Source of the DNA: Bog-756 sp963725395
GTDB lineage: Bacteria; Actinomycetota; Acidimicrobiia; Acidimicrobiales; RAAP-2
Direction of reading: 5' to 3'
Length of the DNA stretch: 64,000 nucleotides
Assembly (NCBI GenBank): GCA_963725395.1
Contig: CAVRYH010000012.1
Coordinates: 1 to 64,000, forward strand
Of the stretch, positions 38,377 to 46,276 are shown piece after piece; positions within the stretch are counted from its first letter, which is position 1; the number at the start of each line of letters is the position of its first letter. A program made the position numbers and the translations under genes. Under the pieces are notes generated by a model. That model was not told where the DNA came from. It saw only the letters and a program-made list of their open reading frames with translations, and made no database searches.

Positions 38377-39531
38377 TCAGCCCGAGAGTGCGGGTGTGGT
38401 TCCGACACGGGAGATCCAGGCCGACGGATCACGGATCTCGACCAGCGAGGGCAGCCATTCCGGTCCACGCCAGGCCCGATCGAGCAGTTCGGGTCCCCCC
38501 GAGTCCTCGACGGCGGCGATGAAGCGCTCACCTTCCTCGTACTGGCGGAGCTTGGCCTCGATTCCGATCAGCTGCTGGAGGAGCCTCGCCGGTCCCCGTG
38601 TCTGTCGGCGACGCTGGCGGAGCACCTCGCTGAACCTCCCGGCACTCGGGATGTCCGCGGCACCGGCCCGGTCCATCGTCACGTCCCCGTGGCCCTCGAG
38701 CAGGCTCATCAGCGCTTGGATCTTGTGGAGGCCTTCGAGTTGTTCGGGGGTGGCGACCAGCCCGAGGGCGCCCGAGTCGCGCAGGGGGTTGCGGCCGGCG
38801 CGGATCTCGTCGGTCATGCGCTTCAGCGCCTCGGCGAAGCGGGACGGATCCGGCTCGAGCGAGCCGATGCCCTCCTCGACCAGCGAGACGAAGTAGTCGC
38901 GCATCCAGGGGATGGCCGTGAACTGGCACCGGTGGGTCACCTCGTGGAGCGCCAGCCACAGGCGGAACTCGCGGGGCTCGAACCCGTGGAGCTGCTCGAG
39001 GGCCACCACGTTGGGGCCGACGAAGTACACGATGTCCTGGTCCTCGACCGCCTCCTCCGTCAGCAGGAGGTCGTACTGGCCGAGCACCCGGGTGGACAGC
39101 CACCCGAGTACGAGCCCCATCTGGGCGCCGGTGGCTGCTCTCCCGGCGGTGGCCAGCGGTCCGGCCAGGCGCTCGGTGAGCTTGTTGGTGACGGGGAGCC
39201 GCGTCGGGTCGAGCTTGTCCAGATGGGGGCCCACCAGCCGTTGGAAGCTCGACACGTTGGCGTGCACCCACCCGGCCCGGTCGGTGACACGGGCCCGTGC
39301 CGGCCCCGACGCCGACCGGAGCCCGGTGGACGCGGCGACCAGCTCCTCGGCCTGGGCGGTGAGCTCCTCGAAGTCGCGCTGGAGGAGGTCCGGACGGTAG
39401 GGGGCGGGCAGATGGGCCCGGCTCCCCACCCAACCGGCCACGCGTTCTGCGGTGTCCCACGCCACCGCCCCGGGCCGACCGGACGCCGACTCGACGGGAT
39501 CGCCCACGGGCTGGACTCCGGTATCGGTCAC
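38377..39531 (-). CDS. zincin-like zinc-dependent metalloprotease (DUF2342)
   Basis: This 384-aa protein matches the actinobacterial DUF2342 (Zincin_2) family: WDTAERVAGWVGSRAHLPAP, WVHANVSSFQRLVGPHLDKL, FVGPNVVALEQLHGF, and the HExxH site LALHEVTHRCQFTAIPWMR (His196, Glu197, His200). It ends with the helical block MSLLEGHGDVTMDRAGAADI. In many actinobacteria this gene stands beside tilS, as here. The proteolytic substrate is unknown. It has no signal peptide, so it is probably cytosolic or membrane-peripheral. Confidence 0.87.
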   Translation of the reverse strand: MTDTGVQPVGDPVESASGRPGAVAWDTAERVAGWVGSRAHLPAPYRPDLLQRDFEELTAQAEELVAASTGLRSASGPARARVTDRAGWVHANVSSFQRLVGPHLDKLDPTRLPVTNKLTERLAGPLATAGRAATGAQMGLVLGWLSTRVLGQYDLLLTEEAVEDQDIVYFVGPNVVALEQLHGFEPREFRLWLALHEVTHRCQFTAIPWMRDYFVSLVEEGIGSLEPDPSRFAEALKRMTDEIRAGRNPLRDSGALGLVATPEQLEGLHKIQALMSLLEGHGDVTMDRAGAADIPSAGRFSEVLRQRRRQTRGPARLLQQLIGIEAKLRQYEEGERFIAAVEDSGGPELLDRAWRGPEWLPSLVEIRDPSAWISRVGTTPALSG

Positions 39532-39606
39532 GGCGACCAGTGTAGGGAACCGGGCCGCTCGGGGCCGCCGGGCCGGGCGCTGCTCACCGACAGGGACCCA
39601 CTGCCG

Positions 39607-39915
39607 CTAGTTGGCCTGGCGACTGTGCTCTTCGCGCAACGCGTCGGCCACCCTCGTGATCAGCTCTTCGGGGACATGGTCCTTGCACCGGCTGGCGATG
39701 ACCTTGCGCAGCTCGGCCTCGAAGCCGTACGCGCCCACACAGGGACCGCACAGGTCGAGGTGCTGACTGATCTCGGCTCTCCGCTCCTCGGTCAGCTCCC
39801 CGTCGAGATAGAAGTACAGGCGTTCGATGGTCTCGTCACACCCGACGAACCCGGTCCCATGGCCGTCCCCACCGGTCGGTACTGCCGGGTTGCCCGGCGC
39901 TTCGCTCTCTCCCAC
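39607..39915 (-). CDS. rsrA: RsrA-like zinc anti-sigma factor
   Basis: This 102-aa redox-sensitive anti-sigma factor of the mycothiol-system type has the ZAS signature HLDLCGPC (His52, Cys56, Cys59), with further cysteines at 26 and 77. Disulfide formation in such proteins releases the sigma factor. A Gly/Pro-rich N-terminus of about 24 residues precedes the domain. It starts 15 bases after the sigma factor gene stop and ends with the acidic helix of the family. It should hold the upstream ECF sigma factor inactive until thiol oxidation. Confidence 0.9.
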   Translation of the reverse strand: MGESEAPGNPAVPTGGDGHGTGFVGCDETIERLYFYLDGELTEERRAEISQHLDLCGPCVGAYGFEAELRKVIASRCKDHVPEELITRVADALREEHSRQAN

Positions 39916-39930
39916 TTGCTCGCGCTCTCC

Positions 39931-40509
39931 CTACCTGGCCTCGTCGGATGCCCCTACGAGGCCCCGTGTACTCCCACGATCGAGCAACGCCTTCTGCAGC
40001 GCTTTTCTTCCACGATGGATGCGGCTCATGACGGTTCCGATGGGGACATCGGTGATCTCGGCGATCTCCTTGTAGGAGAAGCCCTCGACGTCGGCGAGGA
40101 GGACGGCCATCCTGAAGGACTCCGGGAGCGACTCGATGGCCGCCTTGACGTCGGTGTCGGTGAAGCGCTCGAGCGCCTCGTCCTCGGCGCTCCGTCCGAG
40201 GCCGGCGTTTCGGTCCCCCGACAGGTGATGGTAGAGGTAGAGGTCCTCGACGTCCTCGACATCGGCGATCTCGGGGCGCCGCTTCTTCGCCCGGTAGGTG
40301 TTGATGTAGGTGTTGGTCAGGATCCGGTAGAGCCAGGCCTTCAGGTTCGTCCCGAGTTCGAAGGTGCCGAACGCCCGGTACGCCTTCAGGTACGTCTCCT
40401 GCACCAGGTCCTCGGCATCGGCGGCGTTGCGGGTCATCCGCAGGGCAGCCGTGTAGAGGGCGGGCATGTACTCCATTGCGAGATCGGAGAACACCGCCTG
40501 ATCGGCCAT
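39931..40509 (-). CDS. sigR: ECF sigma factor of the SigR/SigH thiol-stress group
   Basis: This 192-aa group 4 sigma factor has region 2 (MEYMPALYTAALRMTRNAAD, EDLVQETYLKAYRAF, GTNLKAWLYRILTNTYINTY) and region 4 (ESFRMAVLLADVEGFSYKEI, EITDVPIGTVMSRIHRGRKA). The sequence and the adjacent rsrA place it with SigR/SigH, which direct thioredoxin, mycothiol and protease genes during disulfide stress. It heads the long minus-strand run. I could not identify a convincing GGAAT/GTT autoregulatory promoter upstream. Confidence 0.93.
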   Translation of the reverse strand: MADQAVFSDLAMEYMPALYTAALRMTRNAADAEDLVQETYLKAYRAFGTFELGTNLKAWLYRILTNTYINTYRAKKRRPEIADVEDVEDLYLYHHLSGDRNAGLGRSAEDEALERFTDTDVKAAIESLPESFRMAVLLADVEGFSYKEIAEITDVPIGTVMSRIHRGRKALQKALLDRGSTRGLVGASDEAR

Positions 40510-40577
40510 GCAAGCACCCTACACAGCCTGGCGCCGGCTGCCACCACGGGTCCGTTACCCAGGGCGCCGCGCAGGGC

Positions 40578-40892
40578 ATGATGGGCCTCGTGAACGAGCG
40601 CACCCTTCTCACGACGGCCCCCCTCCCACCCGGGGGCGATCTGCGGCCCGTCGTCCTCAGCACCGGCTGGCACCAGGGGGTTCGGGTGTCCAGGGTCCGC
40701 AGACCCGACGGGTCGGTCTTCACCGTCTCGGTCCCCCGGCTCGGCATGGACGACCACACCGAGCACCCGGCCGCCCGGCGCCGCTGGATCTCGGCCGACA
40801 GCGGTCGACCCCGGCTGTCGACCGACGGCTTCGTCCGTCTGGCCTTGGCGGCTGGTCTGCCGGCCTTCGGCGGCCCCCCGGTCGGACCCTGA
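40578..40892 (+). CDS. hypothetical protein divergent from sigR
   Basis: This small soluble protein of about 104 aa is not recognised. It has a strand-rich centre (RPVVLSTGWHQGVRVSRVRR, then SVFTVSVPRLGMDDHTEHPA) and a Pro/Gly-rich end. The start may be ATG 40578, ATG 40581 or GTG 40590; none has a clean ribosome site. Only 68 bases separate it from sigR, so the two share a promoter region. Codon-position GC bias looks coding, but the call is moderate. Confidence 0.5.
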   Translation: MMGLVNERTLLTTAPLPPGGDLRPVVLSTGWHQGVRVSRVRRPDGSVFTVSVPRLGMDDHTEHPAARRRWISADSGRPRLSTDGFVRLALAAGLPAFGGPPVGP

Positions 40893-41010
40893 GCGTTCTG
40901 CGTCCCCCCGGTGGTCCTGGTCGCCGCGGGTGGACCGGTTTCGGCATGAGCGCCGGTCCCCCTGGGTCGGGCCGCGCTCGACTGTCAGGGCTCGTGTGCC
41001 TCGGGCGTGC

Positions 41011-41531
41011 TCAGGCCTCGGCAGTACCGGCCCTCCGGCCGGCCACCAGCGTCCCCACGGCGGCGCCGACGCCGAGCACGGTCGAGAACAGGGAGGGCCG
41101 CAGGCCCCCGTTCGCCCTGCCCCTGGCCCCGTCGAGCGAGTAGCGGCCCGGGCCGAGGGCGGAGATCGCCGCGGCGGTGGCACCGACCACGCCCACGTAC
41201 TCCCAGCCGCCCTTGAAGATGAAGAACCCCTTGCCCTTGTGGTCGGTGGCCGCGGCGACGGTCATCACCCCGATGACCCCGGCCGAGGCGAGCGGCGTCA
41301 TCGCCCCGATGGTCAACAGCGCGCCGGTCCCGATCTCGGTGGTCGCCGCCATCCGGGCGTGGACGGCCGCGGGCTCGAGGCCCAGTCCTGCGAACCACTT
41401 GGTGGTGCCCTCGAGACCCCCGGGCCGCGCACCTTGTTCAGCCCGTGCACGATCATCATCGGACCGATGGACAGTCGGAGGATGAGGGCTGCCACGTCCG
41501 ATCCCGACCGGGTGGTGTCTGACTTGCGCAT
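41011..41531 (-). CDS. DoxX-family membrane protein, frameshifted
   Basis: This four-helix DoxX-type membrane protein begins ALILRLSIGPMMIVHGLNKV, where HG is a family signature. The frame breaks in the CCCCC run 41417-41421; adding one base continues GLEGTTKWFAGLGLEPAAVH and ARMAATTEIGTGALLTIG, then GKGFFIFKGGWEYVGVVG and the last helix. The 521-base span is 3n+2, consistent with one missing base, giving 173 aa once repaired. DoxX proteins are linked to redox or thiol homeostasis in some bacteria, but the role here is unknown. Confidence 0.78.
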
Positions 41532-41657
41532 GAGGTGCTCCTCGTGGTTCTCCCCGGTCGGTGGTGCTCCCCGGTGGGGCCTCGGGGCCGCTCGGTGCGG
41601 CGGCGGCGATCTTACGGCCGGGTGTCGCCGGACACCAGCAGCGGCGGCCGACGGTGG

Positions 41658-42944
41658 TCAGTTCGACCGGGACGGGGACGGGTTGTGGCGGACTTCGTCG
41701 AAAGGCTTGTCCTTGTCGGCGGCATACTCACGGGGCATGCCGAGGACACGCTCGCTGATGATGTTGCGCTGCATCTCACTGCTCCCGCCCCCGAGACTGC
41801 CGCCCTGGCGCATGAGGAATTCGATGCCCTGCTGGGCCGCAGGGTCCCCGGGGAGGTAGGCCCCGGCCCTGGCACCGGCTATCTCCAGGCCGATGTCACA
41901 TCTCCGTTCCGAGTTGTTGGCGGCGAAGAGCCGGGGCAGCGACCCGGCCGGGCCCGGGAAGGCACCGGTCCGGATGCCGGTGGCCACCCGCCTGATGAGC
42001 TGACTGGCCACCAGCTCGTTGACCCGGGCCTCGGCCAGGAGCTGGCGGACCCGGGGGTCGCCGGTCGTGCCCATGGCCCTCGCCAGCTCGATCAGCTCCT
42101 TGCGCCCGCCCCCCCGTTCGCCGCGCCCGACACCCCCGCTGCTGTAGGGGGAGCCGCCGCCCACGGCGTCCCGCTCGTGGAACAGGAGTCGCGAGGCCAC
42201 CGTCCATCCGTCGTTCACCTGGCCAACCACATTGACCGCCGGGATGGCCACGTCGTCGAAGAACTCCTGGCAGAACTCGTTCGTCCCGTTGACCATCCTG
42301 ATGCGCCGGACGTCGATCCCGGGCTGATGGATCTCCACGATGAAACAGGTGAGCCCACGGTGCTTCGGCGCGTGGAAGTCGGTGCGGGCGAGGCACAGCG
42401 CGTAGTCGGCCCGGTGGGCCCCCGAGCTCCAGATCTTCGAACCGTTGAGGATGAACACGTCCCCGTCCCGGGTCGCCCGGGTCACCAGGCCGGCCAGGTC
42501 CGAGCCCCCCGAGGGCTCGGACAGGAACTGCACCCACAGCTCCCTCCCTTCGAGCATCGCCGGGATGTGCCGGCGCTTCTGCTCCTCGGTCCCGAAGTCG
42601 AGCAGCGTGGCGGCCAGGATGCCGAACGTGGGTACGTTGAAGAGGATCGGCATCTCGTACTCGGCCGCCTCCTGGGTGAAGACGGTCTGGTGGGCCCGTG
42701 AGAGCCCGAGGCCGCCGTAGGCCCGGGGGAAGCAGATGCCGGCGAAGCCGCCGTCGAACAGGATCTTCTGCAACCGCCGGGCCCGCTCACCGTCCTCGTC
42801 CTCGCGCATCAGCTCGAAGTTGCTGGCGGCCCCGAGCCGGGGCATCGACGCCGCCAGGAACGTCCGGGCCCGCAGTCGGAACTCCTCGAGCTCCCCCGGA
42901 TCGGCGCCGGCCGGCACCACGTGGATCCCCGTGGCCTCAGCCAT
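41658..42944 (-). CDS. acyl-CoA dehydrogenase, subunit-like A
   Basis: This flavin-dependent dehydrogenase inserts a 2,3-double bond in an acyl-CoA. The 428-aa protein has the N-terminal helical domain, GICFPRAYGGLGLSRAHQTV, the FAD and substrate strand WVQFLSEPSGGSDLAGLVTR, GDVFILNGSKIWSSGAHRAD and a C-terminal block SLGGGSSEMQRNIISERVLG. ATG 42944 overlaps the neighbour's stop by 8 bases. Adjacent overlapping acyl-CoA dehydrogenase genes often form alpha2beta2 enzymes for bulky substrates such as steroid side chains, a reasonable inference here. Confidence 0.9.
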   Translation of the reverse strand: MAEATGIHVVPAGADPGELEEFRLRARTFLAASMPRLGAASNFELMREDEDGERARRLQKILFDGGFAGICFPRAYGGLGLSRAHQTVFTQEAAEYEMPILFNVPTFGILAATLLDFGTEEQKRRHIPAMLEGRELWVQFLSEPSGGSDLAGLVTRATRDGDVFILNGSKIWSSGAHRADYALCLARTDFHAPKHRGLTCFIVEIHQPGIDVRRIRMVNGTNEFCQEFFDDVAIPAVNVVGQVNDGWTVASRLLFHERDAVGGGSPYSSGGVGRGERGGGRKELIELARAMGTTGDPRVRQLLAEARVNELVASQLIRRVATGIRTGAFPGPAGSLPRLFAANNSERRCDIGLEIAGARAGAYLPGDPAAQQGIEFLMRQGGSLGGGSSEMQRNIISERVLGMPREYAADKDKPFDEVRHNPSPSRSN

Positions 42945-44091
42945 CGCCGGCCTTTTGAGCCTGGTCCAGCCCGAGTTGTCGGGCGATCCGTTCCCGATGG
43001 TCGACCGGCGTCCCGTGGAGCACCGAGTCCTGCACGACACGTCGCAGGTAGAGGTGCAGGTCGTGGTCCCATGTGACCCCGATACCGCCATGGAGCTGGA
43101 CGCAGTCCTGGAGGATGAGCGGCGCGTGGTCCCCTATGTAGGACTTGGCCACACTGACGAGCTCGCTGGCCCGTACCGACCGACCGTCGACGGCCCGGGC
43201 GGCCGCCTGCGCCGTGGCCAGACAGGCCTCCACCCACAGCTTGAGGTCGGCGAAACGGTGCTTGAGCGCTTGGTACGAGGCGAGCGGGCGGCCGAAGGAG
43301 TACCGGTCGAAGGCGTAGCCGATCGTGACCTCGAGCATGCGGTCCACCGCTCCGGCCATCTCGGCGCATTGGAGTACAACGGCCAAATCGATGAGCCGCT
43401 CGATCTCCTCGGCGGCGCCACCCACCTCACCGACGACATCCCCCGAGGTCACCTCCACGCCGTTGAAGGACACGACAGCGAAGCGGCGCACCAGATCCAG
43501 GGATTCGGCGGGCGTCACAGTCACGCCTGGAGCCGTGGACCGCACGGCGAAGTGGGTGGGCTCGCCGTCGACCGTCGCGGCAACCAGCAGCCAGTCGGCC
43601 TCGGCGCCGGCCTCGACCGGGCCCTTCGTCCCGTCCAGCAGGAAGCCGCCGGGTGTCGACGTGGCCACGAGCGTCGGTCCCTCGCCCCAGGGGACCCCCG
43701 GTTCGGCCAGGCACCAGGTGGCGATGGCCTCGCCGGAGAGGATGCCCGGCAGGATCGAACGCCGCTGTTCGGGTGTGCCCGCCTGCGCCATCGCCGAGGC
43801 CACGAGGTTGGTGGGGGCCAGCGGGCCGGGTGAGACGCGCCTTCCCATCTCCTCGGCCACCAGCACCAGGTCCAACAGACCGTGTCCCGAGATGCTGCCC
43901 CCGCCGTCCTTCTCGGACAGGAGCAGCGACGTCCAGCCGAGCTCGGCGCCGCGACGCCACCACTCGAGCGGGAATCCGGCCGCCTCCTTCTCCGCCCATT
44001 CGCGAACCGTGGCGACGGGGCACGAGGACTCGAGGAAGCGCGCCGTGGTCTCGTCGAACAGCGCCTGATCGTCGGTGAGTTGCAGTTCCAA
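42937..44091 (-). CDS. acyl-CoA dehydrogenase, subunit-like B
   Basis: This 384-aa partner of the next gene shows MELQLTDDQALFDETTARFL, LLLSEKDGGGSISGHGLLDL, a weakly conserved flavin strand TWCLAEPGVPWGEGPT, SFGRPLASYQALKHRFADLK and VQLHGGIGVTWDHDLHLYLR. It lacks some residues of the classic FAD loop, as expected if one subunit of a heteromer is specialised. It is divergent from the DUF35/thiolase genes across a 488-base gap. Confidence 0.88.
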   Translation of the reverse strand: MELQLTDDQALFDETTARFLESSCPVATVREWAEKEAAGFPLEWWRRGAELGWTSLLLSEKDGGGSISGHGLLDLVLVAEEMGRRVSPGPLAPTNLVASAMAQAGTPEQRRSILPGILSGEAIATWCLAEPGVPWGEGPTLVATSTPGGFLLDGTKGPVEAGAEADWLLVAATVDGEPTHFAVRSTAPGVTVTPAESLDLVRRFAVVSFNGVEVTSGDVVGEVGGAAEEIERLIDLAVVLQCAEMAGAVDRMLEVTIGYAFDRYSFGRPLASYQALKHRFADLKLWVEACLATAQAAARAVDGRSVRASELVSVAKSYIGDHAPLILQDCVQLHGGIGVTWDHDLHLYLRRVVQDSVLHGTPVDHRERIARQLGLDQAQKAGDG

Positions 44092-44579
44092 CCGAGTTCT
44101 CCCTCAGGAGTCCGGTACGCCGGACGCGAACACGGAACGGGTCACCGAGCGCCACGGTCGCGACCGGCGTCTCCCGGCAGATGGGGTCCCCGAGCGCGAT
44201 GGGATGACGGATGGCTCACCCACGACGACCCGGCGCCGTTCATCGGTTGACCCTCATGGTGCGCCAGCCGATTCGTCATAACCATCCAGGACCCCTCCCG
44301 GTCGTGCGGGCGACCACCGAACTCACCGTCGCAACCGCTGCACTGCCCCAGCGCCGTCAAAGTAGCACGTCTGTTTTCCGACTCCACAGCCTGCCCGGCC
44401 GCGGGTGGGCCGCGTCGCTGGCGCGGTCTTCCGGCGCAGTGCTTCCGGGTTCGGGCCCACGGGAATTGCGATTATCCTCCCCGCCTGACCCGATGATGCC
44501 GGAGTAGTCACGTGGGCGAGGAGCCGCAGCGTCGGCCAGGGGAAGTGACGGCGGCGGCCGGGAAGGACAGGAGACATCG
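44092..44579. other. 488-base divergent control region
   Basis: This lies between an acyl-CoA dehydrogenase (minus) and the DUF35 gene (plus). It contains an AT-richer stretch around 44355-44390 and 44467-44477 that could hold promoters for both sides. I found no clear TetR-type palindrome and no believable protein. The DUF35 gene's ribosome site AGGAGA lies at 44569-44574. Confidence 0.4.
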
Positions 44580-45038
44580 ATGACCACGGCCGACGCACCG
44601 TTCCGGATACTGCCCGAGCTGACGGACCGGAACCGCCACTTCTGGCAGGGCGGCCGGGACGGCCAGCTGGTCTTCCTCCGCTGCCGCCGATGCGGCTACT
44701 ACCTGCACCCACCCATCCCCATCTGTCCACACGACCAGTCGAAGGACATCGGCCCCGAAGCGGTGAGCGGGCGGGCCACCGTCGCCAGCTTCACGGTCAA
44801 CCACCAGCAGTGGATCCCCGGCTTCGATCCCCCCTACGTGATCGCCCTGGTCTCGATCGCCGAGCAGCCGGAGCTGCGCCTCACCACCAACATCGTGCAC
44901 TGCCCGCCCGAGTCGGTCCGGATCGGCATGGAGGTCCAGGTGGTGTTCGAGTACCACGAGGATCCGAACGGCGACGTCTGGCTGCCCCTGTTCGAGCCGG
45001 TCCCGGCCGGGTCCCCCGAAGGTGCCGATGATGCCTGA
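44580..45038 (+). CDS. DUF35-type zinc-ribbon/OB-fold protein
   Basis: This 152-aa member of the family partners thiolase-fold enzymes and hydratases. A zinc-ribbon-like segment LRCRRCGYYLHPPIPICPHD has three cysteines and a His in place of the usual fourth, then an OB fold (GRATVASFTVNHQQWIPGFD; PYVIALVSIAEQPELRLTTN; IGMEVQVVFEYH). In steroid catabolism the same fold (the DUF35 domain of ChsH2) activates the aldolase Ltp2. The next gene overlaps it by 8 bases and encodes just such a partner. Confidence 0.88.
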   Translation: MTTADAPFRILPELTDRNRHFWQGGRDGQLVFLRCRRCGYYLHPPIPICPHDQSKDIGPEAVSGRATVASFTVNHQQWIPGFDPPYVIALVSIAEQPELRLTTNIVHCPPESVRIGMEVQVVFEYHEDPNGDVWLPLFEPVPAGSPEGADDA

Positions 45039-46233
45039 CCGCCCGGTGGAACAGCGCTGCGCCATCAGCGGGGTCGGGCAGTCGGCCATCGGGCGGCGTC
45101 TCGGGATCGACCCCTTGGAGCTGACCCTCGACGCCTGTCTCGCCGCGGTCAACGACGCCGGCCTGGCGCTCGCCGACATCGACGGTGTCTCGACGTACCC
45201 GGGAATGATGTCGGTCCCCCGGGGCTTCACAGGCGCCGGCGCCATCGACGTCATCGACGCCCTGCGACTCAACGCCGACTGGCACGACAGCGGCACCGAG
45301 ACATCCGGCCAGCTCGGCTCGGTGATCAAGGCGTGCCTCGCCGTCGGCGCCGGCCTCGCCGACCACGTGCTGTGCTTCCGCTCGGTGTGGGAGGGCACCG
45401 CCCAGGGAACGGCCGGGAGGGCCAGTGTCGGGATGGGCGGAGGCGGGAGCGGCTTCTACGCCTCGGGTTTCATGGAATGGACCCTGCCGTTCGGTGCGGC
45501 ATCGGCGGCCTGCTGGATCGCCCAGTACGCGCAGGCCCACATGCACCGCTACGGCACCACGCCCGAGCAGCTGGCCCAGATCCCCCTCAACGCCCGGAGG
45601 AACGCCGGCCTCAACCCGAAGGCCATCTACCGCGACCCGATGACGATCGACGACTACTTCGCCTCGCGGATGATCACCACCCCGTTGCGCCTGTTCGACT
45701 GCGACGTGCCCTGCGACGGTGCGACCGCATTCGTCGTCTCCCGCCGAGAGCTCGCCGACGACCTGGCCAGCCAGCCGATCTACGTGGAGTCGGTGGGTAC
45801 GGCCATGCGGGACCGGCCCAGCTGGGACCAGTTGCACGATCTGACCCGCACGGTGGGGGCCGACGCAGCCGCCCAGATGTGGTCCCGCACAGCGCTGACC
45901 CCCGCCGACGTCGATCTGGCCGAGCTCTACGACGGGTTCAGCTTCCTCACTCTGTTGTGGCTGGAGGCGCTCGGCCTGTGCCCCATGGGGGAGAGCGGCC
46001 CGTTCGTCGAGGGTGGGCACCGCATCGCCCGCGAGGGCCCGCTGCCCCTCAACACCCATGGGGGCCAGCTCTCGGGAGGACGCCTCCACGGGTACGGGTT
46101 CCTCCACGAGGCCTGCGTCCAGCTCCGGGGCACCGCCGGGGAGCGCCAGGTGGTCTCCGGGCCCAAGGTGGCCGCCGTGGCCGCCGGCGGAGGGAACACG
46201 TGCGGTTGCATGCTCGTCTCGACAGGCACCTGA
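45031..46233 (+). CDS. thiolase-fold protein, Ltp2/SCP-x-like, probable acyl-CoA aldolase
   Basis: This 400-aa protein has the thiolase fold: CAISGVGQSAIGRRLGIDPL, ETSGQLGSVIKACLAVGAGL, LFDCDVPCDGATAFVVSRR and LAELYDGFSFLTLLWLEALG, with the ending GPKVAAVAAGGGNTCGCMLV. The nucleophilic Cys of true thiolases is absent in TSGQLGSV, as in the retro-aldolase Ltp2. Tyr300 (LYDGF) and Tyr355 (HGYGF) stand roughly where Ltp2-type tyrosines are found. ATG 45031 has GAAGG eight bases upstream. With the DUF35 protein it likely cleaves a beta-hydroxyacyl-CoA side chain. Confidence 0.85.
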   Translation: MPDRPVEQRCAISGVGQSAIGRRLGIDPLELTLDACLAAVNDAGLALADIDGVSTYPGMMSVPRGFTGAGAIDVIDALRLNADWHDSGTETSGQLGSVIKACLAVGAGLADHVLCFRSVWEGTAQGTAGRASVGMGGGGSGFYASGFMEWTLPFGAASAACWIAQYAQAHMHRYGTTPEQLAQIPLNARRNAGLNPKAIYRDPMTIDDYFASRMITTPLRLFDCDVPCDGATAFVVSRRELADDLASQPIYVESVGTAMRDRPSWDQLHDLTRTVGADAAAQMWSRTALTPADVDLAELYDGFSFLTLLWLEALGLCPMGESGPFVEGGHRIAREGPLPLNTHGGQLSGGRLHGYGFLHEACVQLRGTAGERQVVSGPKVAAVAAGGGNTCGCMLVSTGT

Positions 46234-46276
46234 CCGTCACCGGCCGCCTCACCGGACCCGATCGGGCCGGTTCCCG

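Noticed and set aside
37795..40581. 928-codon open frame on the plus strand
   Set aside because: It is antisense to tilS, the zincin, rsrA and sigR, all of which have clear motifs on the minus strand.
44142..44387. 81-codon minus-strand frame in the divergent control region
   Set aside because: It occupies the likely promoter region of two genes and has no convincing start or fold.
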